Part shown: positions 10,311 through 20,676 of the stretch, piece by piece | Layout: each line of letters opens with the position of its first letter | How positions within the stretch are numbered: position 1 is the first letter of the stretch | DNA from: AC-32 sp963736055 | GTDB lineage: Bacteria; Actinomycetota; Thermoleophilia; Gaiellales; Gaiellaceae | Assembly (NCBI GenBank): GCA_963736055.1 | Contig: CAVTNM010000009.1 | Span: 558,001-622,000 of the forward strand | DNA: 64,000 nucleotides | Direction of reading: 5' to 3' | Position numbers and translations under genes: made by a program | The notes under the pieces: generated by a model | Told to the model about the DNA's origin: nothing | What the model saw: the letters and a program-made list of their open reading frames with translations, nothing else | Database searches by the model: none

Positions 10311-11988
10311 AAATCCGTGCGCTTCAGCAGATAGTCCAGGCCGCCGACGCGATACCAGCGATAGCCGTAGGCCGTCGAGGCAGACGCAGTGCTTCCCGTT
10401 CGTCGCCGGCCTGGCTGTGGTCGTCGGTCAGAAGGTTGACCAGCCGCTTGCCGCTCTCGCCCTTGAGCCCGGTCGAGAATTCGACCTCGCGCGGGTCGGC
10501 CGCGAGGTTGTGCACGAACAGGACCGAGTTGTTGCGCCAGTCGTAGCGCATCGCCGAGGACGGCGGCGTCGCCGACGTCCAGGATCTGGAACTCGCCCCA
10601 GCCGATCTCCGGCACTTCCTTGCGCATGCGGATGATGCGCTCGGTCCAGTTGAGCAGCGAGTTCGGGTCGCGCCGCTGCTCGGCCGCATTGACGTGCTCG
10701 TAGCCGTAGGGACCGCTCGCTGATCACCGGAACGACCGGCTTGTCGCTCTTGGTGAAGCCGCCATGCGGCTCGGTCGACCACTGCATCGGCGTGCGCGCA
10801 GCAGGTGCGCTCCGGCAGCGACAGGTCGTCGCCCATGCCGAGCTCGTCGCCGTAGCGCATGCACCGGCGTGCCGGGCAGCGTGAACATCAGGCTGTAGGC
10901 GAGCTCGAGCCGGCGGCGGTCGCCGTCGCAGCATCGGCGCCAGCCGCCGGCGGATGCCGCGGTCGTAGAGCTGCATCTCCGGCTTCGGGCCCGAAGGCGG
11001 CGAACACCTGCTGCCGCTGCTCCTCGGTCAGCCGGCCGAGGTCGAGCTCGTCGTGGTTGCGCAGGAAGATGCCCCATTGCGCGGTCGCCGGACGCTGCGT
11101 CGGTCGCCTTCAGCGCCTTGCGCCAGCGGCCGCGATGTCGGCGGCCGCCAGCGCATAGAACAGGTTCTGGTTGACCTGGAAATTGAACATCATGTGCATG
11201 CGGTCGCCGTCGTCGCCGAAATACTCCATGTCGGTCTTCGGCAGCACGTTGGCCTCGGCCAGCATGATGGAATCGCCGACGCCGCCACTGCAGGAACTCG
11301 CGGAACGCGCGCAGCATGTCGTATTGCTCGACGCGGCTTCTTCACGTCGGCGCCCTTCGTGCGCGATCACGAACGGCACCGCGTCCATGCGGAAGCCCGA
11401 CACGCCGAGCTGGATCCAGAAGCCCATGATCTTCAGGATCTCGGCCTGCACTTCCGGGTTGGACGTGTTGAGATCGGGCTGGAAATCGTAGAAGCGGTGG
11501 AAGTACCAGGCCTTCGCGACCTCGTCGTAGCGTCCAGGTCGACTTCTGCACGCCCGGGAAACACCATGCCCTGGTCGGCGTGCGGCGGGCTGCTTCTTCG
11601 ACCAGACGTACCAGTCGCGGTATTGCGACTTCGGATCGCGGCGCGCCTCCTGGAACCAGGGGTGCTGGTCCGAGGTGTGGTTGACCACGAGGTCGATCAG
11701 CACGCGGATGCCGCGCTGCTTGGCGCCGTGGGTGAATTCGACGAAATCGCCGAGCGTGCCGTAGCGCGGATCGACGCCGTAGTAGTCGGAGATGTCGTAG
11801 CCGTCGTCGCGCCCCGGCGAGGGCTGGAACGGCATCAGCCAGATCGCGGTGACGCCGAGCCCGTGCAGGTAGTCGAGCCGGCGCATCAGGCCCGGGAAAT
11901 CGCCGACGCCGTCGCCGTTGGCATCCATGTAGGTGCCGACGGAGAGGCAGTAGATGATGGCGTTCTTGTACCAGAGGTCGTTGATCAT
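10307..11988 (-). CDS. treS: GH13 trehalose synthase-like alpha-amylase family enzyme
   Basis: Resembles maltose/trehalose-interconverting GH13 enzymes. It opens with INDLWYKNAIIYCLSVG, then has GYDISDYYGVDPRYGT, VVNHTSDQHPWF, GVSGFRMDAVPF (nucleophile Asp) and an acid/base Glu in LAEANVLP. A partial RNHDELD region and TPMQWS are seen across several frames. The end is GLDYLLKRTDF with TAA at 10307-10309. Start ATG 11988 is chosen because the conserved N-terminus begins there; no clear ribosome-binding site is seen. About ten single-base breaks are present. Alternative calls are a non-synthase alpha-amylase family hydrolase. It lies 95 bases after the sigma factor gene on the same strand and converges on the alpha-glucosidase. 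Confidence 0.82.
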
Positions 11989-12082
11989 GCGCTGTACGGC
12001 CGGCGCCGGAATGCAATGGGCTTCGATAGCAAGTCCCGTGCAGGCAAAGAGTTCCGGCCCGAGCCGGGTCCGTCTGCCGCCG

Positions 12083-13360
12083 CTATCCGGAACCGGCCGC
12101 GCAGGCGGCGGCGCGATCGAGCAAGAGCGCGCGTTCGCGGGCGTTGCGGGTGAGCGCGGCTGCGCGCTCGAACTCCGCGCGCGCCTCGTCGCGCCGGCCG
12201 AGCTTCTCCAGCAGGTCGCCGCGCACGCTCGGCAGCAGGTGATAGCCGGCGAGCGACGGGCTCGCCGGTCAGCGCGTCGACGAGCGTCGAGGCCGGCCGC
12301 GGGCCCGTAGGCCATCGCCACCGCCACCGCGCGATTGAGCTCGACGACCGGCGACGGCGTCGAGGCTCGCGAGCGCGGCGTAGAGCGCCGCGATGCGCGC
12401 CCAGTCGGTCTCCGCCGCGGTGCGCGGCCCGGGCATGGCAGGCGGCGATCGCGGCCTGCAGCGCGTACGGGCCGCGCGCGCCGCCGAGCTCCTCGGCGCG
12501 CGTCGAGCGCCGCGAGGCCGCGCCGGATCAGCAGCTGGTCCCAGCGCGCGCGGTTCTGCTCGAGCAGCAGGACCGGCTCGCCCGTCGGGGCCGATGCGCG
12601 CGCGCGGCCGCGACGCCTGGATCTCCATCAGCGCGACGAGGCCGTGCACCTCCGGCTCGTGCGGCGCCAGCTCGGCGAGGATGCGGCCGAGGCGCAGCGC
12701 GTCCTCGCACAGCGCCGGCCGCATCCAGTCGTCGCCGGCGGTCGCCGCGTAGCCCTCGTTGAAGATGAGGTAGATGACTTCGAGCACCGACGCCAGGCGG
12801 GCGGCGAGCTCGGCCCCGCGCGGCACCTCGAACGGCACGCCGCGCCTCGGCCAGCGTCCGCTTCGCGCGCACGATCCGCTGCGCGACGGTCGGCTCGGGG
12901 ACGAGGAACGCGCGCGCGATCTCGTCGGTCGTCAGGCCGCCGAGCAGCCGCAGCGTGAGGGCGACGCGCGCCTCGCGTCGACAGCACCGGGTGGCAGGCG
13001 ATGAACACGAGCCGCAGCAGGTCGTCGCCGATCGTCGTCGTCGAGCGCGGCGTCGAGGTCCGGGCGTCTCGCTGCGCCTCCTCCAGCTCGCGGCCGATCT
13101 CGGCGTGCTTCTCGGCGAGCAGCCGGTTGCGGCGGAACCGGTCGATCGCGCGATGCTTGGCGGTCGCCATCAGCCAGGCGCCCGGGTTGTCGGGGATGCC
13201 GCTCGCGGCCAGCGCTCGAGCGCGGCGACCAGCGCGTCCTGCGCCAGCTCCTCGGCCAGGCCGACGTCGCGCACCATGCCGCGTCGAGGCCGGCGATCAG
13301 CTTCGCCGACTCGATCCGGCAGACCGCCTCGATGGCGCGATGTGTGTCGGCGGCCGTCAC
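12083..13360 (-). CDS. ECF-type sigma factor with long C-terminal domain (DUF6596 type)
   Basis: RNA polymerase sigma-70-like factor of about 420 residues. Sigma region 2 is seen in VGLAEELAQDALVAALERW and AKHRAIDRFRRNRLLAE, followed by region 4 near LVFIACHPVL. The long C-terminal extension has the family hallmarks EVIYLIFNEGYAAT and LAPHEPEVHGLVALMEIQ. GTG at 13360 is preferred: it overlaps the stop of the preceding gene as GTGA and starts the conserved TAADTHRAIEAV. Frame breaks occur near 13278, 13205, 12845 and several more up to the TAG at 12083-12085. Relatives usually sit beside YciI/DGPF proteins, but here the gene is coupled to the AllFGH-like genes, which is unusual. Confidence 0.84.
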
Positions 13361-14295
13361 GGTTGGCGAATTCGAGCATGTCCGCTGCGCCGGAGCAACG
13401 ATCCGGAGCGCCACCGCGACGCCGGTCAGCATGTCCCATCCGGAGCTGTGGCCGATCTGTCTTGCCGCTGCGACTGCCGCGTCGGCCTCTCCCGAAATGA
13501 CCGACGAAACGGCGCGATGGAGATGCTCGCCCACGTGGCCGGCGGCTGCGGCGCGTAGGAAGCAGTGGCTCAGGGAAGAGGTCGACTGCGGCGAGGCCTG
13601 CCTGAGCACGCCCGCCAGGGCCGCATGGAGGTCTTTTTCGGCGAGCGCATCGAGGAGGGCGAGCACGCCGATGAGGAAATCGTCTCCGGCGGGCGTCAAT
13701 CCCGGGCCGAGCCCGATCAGGCGGTGAACGGCGTCGGGCGGAGCAGCGGCAGCTCCGTCGGTCGCCAGCAGGGCGGACAGCCAGCGCTCGAAGCCGGCGA
13801 CGCGATCGCGCGCGGTGCGCGGCCATGACCCGCCGCCCTCGTGCCGGCACAGGACCGGTCGGGCAAGCCCCTCGGGCGGCGCCTCGAGCGCCGCAGTGCG
13901 GTTCAGGATTTCGAGCGTGTCGGCCAGGCGGGCGGGCGATGATGCGATGGGCCAAGTGGCGGGGCGCCACGGCTCGCAATGTTCCAGGGACAGGACCACG
14001 CGTTCGCCGATCGTGATGCGTTGCTCCGTGACGAAAGCCGGCTGGCCCGCACGCAGGTCGCGTTGCGACGGACGAAACGAGTCCGCAATCAGCGTCAACG
14101 GACCGTTGCCGATCTCCGGCCCGCCGATGCAGACGAACGTCTCGCCCGCACGCAGATGGATGCTGCGGTCGAACACGGCGGCGACCTCGGCGAACCGCAC
14201 GTGGCGGCAGAATTCCTGCGCCAGGATGCCTGCTCGCCGGATCGCGATGACCCGCGCGGGTTGGTGCCGCGCGCCGCCCGGGCGTCGAGCGTCAT
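13357..14295 (-). CDS. allH: DUF2877 protein, AllH-like (oxamate carbamoyltransferase subunit type)
   Basis: Member of DUF2877, the family of E. coli YlbF/AllH, reported as part of oxamic transcarbamylase together with FdrA and YlbE. The diagnostic loop GLGPGLTPAGDDFLIG is present in the second half. The proposed start, ATG 14295, overlaps the stop of the FdrA-like gene as ATGA. The proposed TGA (13357-13359) overlaps the sigma-factor GTG. A break near 14265 (extra base) separates the first residues from the rest. Another near 13390 is needed to reach the stop, so the last ten or so residues are uncertain. Corrected length is about 310 residues. Role in oxamate or allantoin-derived nitrogen metabolism is inferred from family and neighbours. 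Confidence 0.8.
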
Positions 14296-15797
14296 CGTGC
14301 GCATGCGCCGATCGCCCGCATGGCGGTTTCCGCCGCATCCGCCGCCGAGGCCGCGACGATCACGCCTGCCTCGCGAAGCTTGTGGACCTGGTCGGCGCGC
14401 GGCTGCGGGTCGGCATCGGTGCCGGTCACCGAGGCCACGATCAGCGGGCCGCCGGCGCGCTGCGCGAGGAACTGCGCCACATGGCCGGCCGGATCGGGAT
14501 GCGCGCCGAAGCCGAGCACGACGTCGAGCAGGACGACGCCGACCTCGGGATCGGCGAGCGCTTCGGCGAGCGGGCCGTCGCGCACGGCCGGCTCGATCAT
14601 CGGATGCGGGCGCCCGCGGGTGAATTCGTCGTCGCCGAGATCGATCATGACGTGACGGCCCTCGGCTCGGTCGATGGGCGACTGCGCCCGGCACCGGCAC
14701 GTTGGAGGCCACCGCCGAGCCCCGCCTGCCGGAACACGATCTGCGCCTCGGCGCACAGCGTGCCGCCGGCGAACAGGCCGCGCACGCAGCCGGCCGCGAT
14801 CCGCACGCAGTCGACGGCGGCTTCGCCGGCGCCGGCGGCAGGGCACGCTTCCGATCGCCAGCCTCGGCCGCGGCCCTGCAGCGTCGCGGCGGCGCGCGCA
14901 TTCGGCGGCAGCGCCAGTGCTCGTCGCGCCGAGAAAGCAGATCGTGAAGGGCTTTGCGGCTCTGCGCGACGCGATCGAGCACCAGCCTGGCGACCGACGG
15001 CGCCGGCGGCTTGGAGATCAGCACGACGTGCCGCGTCTGCCGGGTCGGCGTCGAGCGCGTCGATCGCCATCAGCGTCGTGATCGCGCCGACTTCGGCCTT
15101 GAGGTCGCGGCCGCCGGTGCCGATCGCGTGGCTGATGCCGCCGCCGGCGCGCGCGATCAGGCAGGACACTTCCTGGATGCCGGTGCCCGAGGCTCCGATG
15201 ATGCCGATGTCGCCGCGCGGCACGACGTTGGCGAAAGCGAGCGGCAGGCCGCCGATGATCGCGGTTCCGCAATCGGGCCCCATCACCAGGAGGCCGAGCT
15301 CGCGCGCCTCGCGCTTGAGCGCCGCCTCGTCCTCGATCGGGACATTGTCGGAAAAGATCATGACGTTGAGGCCGCAGCGCCAGCGCCTTGCGCGCCTCGG
15401 CGGCGGCGAAGTGCCCCGGGCACCGAGATCAGCGCCAGGTTGGCGTCGGGCATCGCCTGCACGGCGGTGCGAATCGTGCGCGGCGACGCAGTCGCGACGC
15501 AAGGCGCGCCGTCGCGCGGCTGGTCGAGCAGCCGCTTGCGCCTCGGCGAGCGCGGCCTCGCCGGCGGCCTGGTCGCGTCGCGCGCAGCGCCAGGATCAGG
15601 TCGCCGGGCTCGGCCTTCTCGCCGTCGGCGCCAAGAATGCCGGCGTCGCGCAGAATGTCCTTGTTGGCCGGCGTGCCGATGCATCAGCCCCGCCTCTTCG
15701 ACGCCCGGCAGGGCGGCGATCTGCGCGGGAGATGCCGCATCAGCACGATGGAGTCGAAATAGGTCGCGCGGCGCACCTCGTTGAGGATCACGCTCAT
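14292..15797 (-). CDS. allF: FdrA-like protein, AllF (oxamate carbamoyltransferase subunit type)
   Basis: Acyl-CoA-synthetase-fold protein of the FdrA family, about 500 residues. Recognisable stretches are MGPDCGTAIIGGLPLAFAN, IGIIGASGTGIQEV, the middle GTGGRDLKAEVG, and VMIDLGDDEFTRGRPHPMIE near the C-terminus. ATG 15797 overlaps the upstream AllG-like stop as ATGA, and the TGA at 14292-14294 overlaps the AllH-like start the same way. At least seven single-base breaks lie between 14640 and 15780. Family knowledge links FdrA, YlbE and YlbF as subunits of an enzyme cleaving oxalurate to oxamate and carbamoyl phosphate. No carbamate kinase, the usual next step, is visible in this window. Confidence 0.84.
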
Positions 15798-17051
15798 GCG
15801 ACGCCCATCGTCTCGGCGAAGGCGACCAGCGCCTGCTCGAAGCACGCTGAGCGGCGCCTTCACGACGCCGGCGCCGACCTGGCCGATGCCCGGCTCGCGG
15901 TGGGCGATCCCGGTATTGATGGTCGGCGCGAGCCCGGTCTCGACCACGAGGCGAATATCGATGCCGGTCGGCACGCCGGCGAAATCCATCGCCGGAATGG
16001 TCCAGGCCGGATTGGCGCCGACCGTGATCTCCGCCATCGACCGCGTGAACGCCGCGGCCTCCGAAGCCCGTCCGGCGCCGACATATCCGACCACGGCCGG
16101 CGCCGCCGCCATGGCGAAGCCGCCGAGGCCGATGGTTTCCACGATGGCCGAAGTCGCCCATGTCCGGGTTGGCATCGCGCTCGCTGAAACCGGGGAAATA
16201 GAGCCCGACCGGCATCTCGACCGGCGCAGTGAACCAGCGGTCGCCGGTGCCGGAGACGCGGATGCCGAAGTCGGTGCCGTTGCGGCTCATGGCGGTGACC
16301 ACGGACGAGCCGTCGATGTCGCGCGCCGGGTCGGTCAGCGCCTTTCCCATCGCCATCGCGACGTTGAGGAAGAACTGATCGTTGCGGCCGATGAAGCTCC
16401 AGGCACTCGACGAGCTCGTCGTTGCTCTGTCGCCGTGCGCGCCAGCGCCGGCGCAAGCTGGCGCAGGAGCAGGCTCGAGCAGGCGACGTTGCGCTGGTGC
16501 ATCTCGTCGCCCATGGTCAGCCCGCGCGCGATCAGCGGCTTTAGGGCAACGCCGCCGGCGTCGCGCAGCGCCCGTCCGAGCGCCGGGCCCAAGCACCTCG
16601 CGGATCCAGCGCAGCCGATCGAGCACCTCGGCGTCGTTGCCGCCGAACCGCATGACCTTGCCGAGCCCTTCGTTGATCGCGCAATAGGCTCGGTTTCCGA
16701 AGGTCTTGTTCTCGACCACCAGGAGCGGCTGGCTTCTGGTCGTCATGCCGGTCATCGGGCCGACCGCGCCGTAATGATGGTTGGGATGGAACGCGAACGA
16801 GCCGGCAGCGGCCTTTGCGCGCCGCGTCGTCGAGATCGTCGGCCCAGCCCTCGAACACCGCAATGCCCATGACGGCGCCGCGCATCGGGCCGCACATCCG
16901 CTCCCAGTCGATCGGCGGTCCGGCATGCAGGATCATGCGGTCCGCGAGCTCCGGGAATGGCCTGCGCTGCCGGAACGACGTCGACCAGGACCGGCTCGCC
17001 GGCGAGAATGCGCCGCAGCGCTTCCTGATTGGCCTCATCGATGCTCTTCAA
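15794..17051 (-). CDS. allG: DUF1116 protein, AllG-like (YlbE family)
   Basis: YlbE/DUF1116 family protein, about 418 residues after correction, the usual family length. It starts MKSIDEANQEALRRILAGEP. Conserved blocks follow: PPIDWERMCGPMRGAVMG, FHPNHHYGAVGPMTGM, ENKTFGNRAYCAINEGLGKV, NGTDFGIRVSGTGDRWF and MAEITVGANPAWTIPAMDF. It ends in AETMGVA with TGA overlapping the next gene's ATG. Frame breaks near 16965, 16820, 16590, 16405, 16147 and 15843 look like one-base insertions. It lies between a small FdrA-domain gene 81 bases upstream and the FdrA-like gene. Predicted subunit of an oxamate carbamoyltransferase-type complex. Confidence 0.85.
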
Positions 17052-17132
17052 GGGCTGTCCCCCGGAGCATTGTCGGAGGATTGGATAGCGGTTTTGCGCG
17101 GGAAATGCGACCGCGCAGGCGCTCTGCCCGCT

Positions 17133-17321
17133 TCAACCGCGGAGCTTGTCCAGGAGGCCCATCAGGTGCGCGTTGCCGCCCGCCGGCGGCGCCCATTGCA
17201 CGTGCACGACCTCGGCGCCCTGGCCCGCCAGGTTGGTCGCGAACAATTCGAGCCCGACGTTGACGACACGCGGCGGCGCCGCCAGCAGGCGGGTCGGATC
17301 GTCGGGCTGCTTGGTTTCCAT
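17133..17321 (-). CDS. Small FdrA-domain protein
   Basis: A 62-residue protein, METKQPDDPTRLLAAPP at the start, then a core resembling stand-alone FdrA-domain proteins: VVNVGLELFATNLAGQG, VVHVQWAPPAGG and a final LLDKL. Such small proteins are found beside DUF1116 and FdrA genes in other bacteria. ATG 17321 is chosen because the family similarity begins shortly after it; an upstream in-frame ATG at 17381 would add 20 unrelated residues. It precedes the AllG-like gene by 81 bases on the same strand, so it is probably the first gene of that operon. Its function is unknown. It may be an accessory subunit of the complex. Confidence 0.72.
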   Translation of the reverse strand: METKQPDDPTRLLAAPPRVVNVGLELFATNLAGQGAEVVHVQWAPPAGGNAHLMGLLDKLRG

Positions 17322-17414
17322 GGTGGCTTTGCTACGACTTTGCGGATTCCCGCCGACATGATCGACGGTCCGCCGTGTCATGTCCAGGCCGCCAGGACCT
17401 GCTGTCGCCAGGAC

Positions 17415-17702
17415 CTACCACCGTCCCGGCATGTTGTGGTCGATCAGGTTGCCGTTGGCGTCATACTGGGCATAGGGCGACCGGTGCCCGTTCTGGAGGA
17501 GGGGCGCAGGCGTGCGGTGCGGCCTCGCTCCCTGCGGGACCTGGGCGTGCGCATCATAGGGCGTGCTGCCCTGGGAAGGCGGCGCGGCCTGGTACGGCAC
17601 GCTGTCGAGATTGCCCGAACCAATGGACGGATCATACGACTGGGCGAAGGCCGGTGAAGCGATTACGGCAAGAACGGCCGCAGCGACGAGCTTGTTCATC
17701 AC
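17415..17702 (-). CDS. Small exported hypothetical protein
   Basis: A 95-residue protein with a clear signal peptide: MMNKLVAAAVLAVIASPAFA, with cleavage expected before QSYD. The mature part, about 75 residues, is rich in Pro, Tyr, Ser, Asn and Gly and has no recognised domain. It ends YDANGNLIDHNMPGRW. Translation could begin at ATG 17702 or 17699. Similar short exported proteins with this kind of ending occur in Bradyrhizobium-like genomes. It probably acts in the periplasm; no role can be assigned. The 93 bases between it and the FdrA-domain gene contain no other gene. Confidence 0.68.
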   Translation of the reverse strand: MMNKLVAAAVLAVIASPAFAQSYDPSIGSGNLDSVPYQAAPPSQGSTPYDAHAQVPQGARPHRTPAPLLQNGHRSPYAQYDANGNLIDHNMPGRW

Positions 17703-17816
17703 GCGTCTCCTGTGTGTCGGCAGGGTTTCGATGCCGACACCATGCCTGGAATCGTGCCCGCTGTACTTAAGGCCGGCTGAAACGATCTGAATTGTGCTGA
17801 ACGCCGATAGCCGCGC

Positions 17817-19208
17817 TCAATTCGCCCGGCCCGGTGCCCGGCGCAGCGCCGGATGGGCGAGCACCGCATCGGTGCCGGCATCGACGACCAGATCCACTTC
17901 GTCGATCGGCAACTGCAGGCGCGTCTGTACGTCGGAGAGTCTGGCGGCGCGTGCCGGGTCGAGCTGGTCGAACGCGATCTCGACCACGTCGAAATTGATC
18001 GCGCTGCAGCGCCAGTCCTTGGGGGCACCGAGACGTGTCGCCTCGCTTTGCGGCAGGCTGCAGCGCCACTTGCGGGTCTGCTCCTCCCACTCGCGCACGC
18101 CCAGCCGGAACGCATCGAAGCCGCTGCGCACCGCCGAGTTGATCGCGGTATCGGTGACGGCGCCGAGCATCTCCACGCCCGACGGACCCTGCACCGTCCG
18201 CGCCCAGTCGCCGCGCGAGCCCACGCCCGCGTTGACCACGATGAACACGACGCGGCGCAGGCGTACCGCCCTCTCGCGCGGCAGCGGCGCATAGGGCTCG
18301 CCGCCGGCCGCGCGCGCGATGACCAGGCCGGACAGGCCGAAATTGTCGGTGAGGCCGCCGTCGGCGAGCTTGACGTAGCGGATCTGGCCGGGGTCGCGAT
18401 AACGCTTGAGCGCCAGCGCGAAGGCGCGCACCTGCGCGCCGGCGTTCGGGTTCGCCAGCGCGCGCTCGACCCAGTTCGGCAGCGGGGCGTCGCAGCGATC
18501 CGGGAAGGTGGCGAGCACGATCGGTACGAACGCGACCGGCACCGCGGCGGACGCCGCGACCGCCTGCGACAGCGGATAGGCCTGCGCATCGCTGCACAGC
18601 GCCGCGAAGGTCAGGGGCGAGAACAGAAACGGCGTGCGGTTGTAGAGGTCGGAGGCGTTGATCCACACGATCGGCTTGCCCGGCTGGTAGAGGTCGCCGA
18701 GCGTCGCGCCGTCGAACAGGTTGCGGTCGAGCCAGCGCGGCAGCCGCGAGGCGTCATTGATGCCGCCTTCGAGGCCGCGCGCCAGGTTGACGAGGCTGAT
18801 GCCGGTATCGAGACCTTCCTCGGCGTTACGGATGAGGAAGCGCTCGCGGAAATCGAGGAGGCCGGCGCGCCCCTTGAGGCCGTAATAGGCGGCCGCCACC
18901 GATCCGCCGGACACGCCGGATATGAACACGACCTTGTCGAAATAGCTGCCGCCGCTCCCGGTTCGCATGCGGTCGAGCCCGCGCATGACGCCATGCGCGA
19001 AGGCGGCCGCGCGCGTGCCGCCGCCCGAGAAGGCGAGCGCCACCACGGTATCGCCGCCGACCTCCGGCAGGCCCCCCGGTATCGGCTTGGCAGGCCCGGA
19101 CGCGACCTGCACGTTGATCGGCTCGTTGAACGACGCCGTCGCGCACGCCGCGAGCGACAGCGCGATGGCGAACGTCGCGCCGCGGCGTCCCGCTTCCCAG
19201 GCACCCAT
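17817..19208 (-). CDS. Patatin-like phospholipase lipoprotein
   Basis: Patatin-family lipid acyl hydrolase of 463 residues. An N-terminal lipobox (ALSLAAC) predicts a lipoprotein. The oxyanion glycine loop is FSGGGTRAAAFAHGV, the nucleophile Ser is in FISGVSGGSVAAAY, and the dyad Asp is in KLADGGLTDNFGL. ATG 19208 gives the signal sequence. The frame is unbroken to TGA 17817-17819. It follows the amidohydrolase on the same strand after 71 bases. No in-frame stop lies between them in this sequence, so a longer fused reading is formally possible, but the lipobox argues for a separate start. Likely acts on membrane lipids in the cell envelope. Confidence 0.88.
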   Translation of the reverse strand: MGAWEAGRRGATFAIALSLAACATASFNEPINVQVASGPAKPIPGGLPEVGGDTVVALAFSGGGTRAAAFAHGVMRGLDRMRTGSGGSYFDKVVFISGVSGGSVAAAYYGLKGRAGLLDFRERFLIRNAEEGLDTGISLVNLARGLEGGINDASRLPRWLDRNLFDGATLGDLYQPGKPIVWINASDLYNRTPFLFSPLTFAALCSDAQAYPLSQAVAASAAVPVAFVPIVLATFPDRCDAPLPNWVERALANPNAGAQVRAFALALKRYRDPGQIRYVKLADGGLTDNFGLSGLVIARAAGGEPYAPLPRERAVRLRRVVFIVVNAGVGSRGDWARTVQGPSGVEMLGAVTDTAINSAVRSGFDAFRLGVREWEEQTRKWRCSLPQSEATRLGAPKDWRCSAINFDVVEIAFDQLDPARAARLSDVQTRLQLPIDEVDLVVDAGTDAVLAHPALRRAPGRAN

Positions 19209-19279
19209 GCGGATACTCGCTACCCCTGACCGCCGATGCGTCGAACGATGGGGATTCTCCGTCTGTCGCCGCCGGATAT

Positions 19280-20676
19280 TCAAGCCACGGCGCGCGACAT
19301 CGCGCCGGGCCCGCGGCGCACGCCCGGTCACCCGCGTCCACAGCGCCCTTGCCGCCGCAACGCCCTCCTGGCGGATGCGATCCTCGTCGACCAGGGTGGC
19401 GCGGCCGTCCTCCACCACGATGCGGCCGTCGACGATCACCATGGCGACGTCGCGCCCCTGCCCGGTATGCACCAGCGTGCCGACCGGGTTGAACGCCGGC
19501 GTCAGGTGCGCGCGGCGGAAGTCGAACAGCACCACGTCGGCCTTCTTGCCCGACCGTGAGGCTGCCGAGGTCGTGGTCGCGGCCGAGCGATGTCGCGGCG
19601 CCGAGCGTCGCCATGTGGAACACGTCCGGCGCGCCTGCCAGAAGTCGTTCACCGCCTTCTCCTGCAGGCGGCCGGCGGCCAGCGCCCAGCGCATGTTCTC
19701 GACCATGTCGCCGTGCATGTTGTCGGTGGCGAGCGCGATCCGGGCGCCGGCGCGGCGCAGCTGCGAGGTCACCGGCAGGTAGCCGCCGGTCAGGTTGACC
19801 TTCGGCGCATGCGCGACGGTGATGCCGGCCGCGGCCGGCGCGCGCGATGTCGTCGTCGGTCATCACCAGCGCAGTGCGCGGCGATCAGGCCCTCGTCGAG
19901 CAGGCCGATATCGTCGAGCAGCCTCGGTCGGCGTCATGCCGTCGCGCTTGCGCACCTGCTCGACCTCCAGGTAGCTCTGCGCCAGGTGCGTCATCACGCG
20001 CACGCCGAGGCGGCGGCGCTCGGTGTTCACGTCGCGCAGGAAGTCGCGCGAGCAGGTGTCGATCGCGTGCGGCGCGAGCATCACGCTGGCGCGGCCGTCG
20101 AACGCGCCGTTCCAGCGGTCGTACAGGTCGACGCCGTAGCGCAGCGGTCCTCGCCGATCGCTGCGGTCGTGATCCCACACCTTGTTGTGCACCTGCGGTG
20201 AAATCGACGTCGTGGATCCAGGCCGACGACGAGATGCGCAGGCCGAGCTCGGCGATCGCCGGCAGGGTCGCGTGCGCATGGATGTACATGTCGTTGATGA
20301 TGGTCGAGCCGAACAGCATGGCCTCGAGCGCGTCGAGCGCGGCCGAGCGCGACCGCCTCGTCCTCGGTGATGTCGTAGGCGTGCGGCACGCCGGGCGTGT
20401 AGGCGGGCGCGAAGCCCATGTCCTCGGTCATGCCGCGCGCGAGCGAGAGCACCGCGTGGGTGTGCACGTTGACGAAGCCGGGCGTCGCCAGATGGCCGCG
20501 CGCATCGATGACGCGGCGCGCCGTCGAGCGTCGCGGCCTCGGCGGCCGTGCCGATCAGCGCGAGGCGGTCGCCGCGTATGCCGATCGCCGCGTCCTCGAT
20601 CATCGGCATCGCCGGGATCGGCGGTGAGCGCGGTGGCGCCGCGGATCAGGAGGTCGAGCGGCTCGGTGTCGTTCAT
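19280..20676 (-). CDS. Amidohydrolase (TRZ/ATZ/SsnA chlorohydrolase family)
   Basis: Metal-dependent amidohydrolase or deaminase, about 460 residues. Metal-binding motifs are VHTHAV near the N-terminus, MTHLAQSYLE, an AAHCALVMTDDD region, and ATDNMHGDM with the catalytic Asp. ATG 20676 follows GAGG by seven bases and overlaps the preceding ATPase stop as ATGA. About seven single-base breaks are present. The natural stop is obscured: the last good frame runs into the patatin gene, and the nearest stop in another frame is TGA 19280-19282, which I use. Placement at the end of a polar-amino-acid ABC transporter operon suggests it hydrolyses the imported nitrogen compound; the substrate is unknown. 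Confidence 0.8.

Noticed and set aside
12932..14338. A DUF2877 protein fused to a sigma factor
   Set aside because: The long frame runs from AllH into antiframe sigma sequence. Frame breaks near 13390 and 13278 and a GTGA overlap fit two separate genes better.
13815..16187. A 790-residue plus-strand open frame
   Set aside because: Antisense to the AllFGH-like genes, low complexity and no domain; the minus strand has the conserved proteins.
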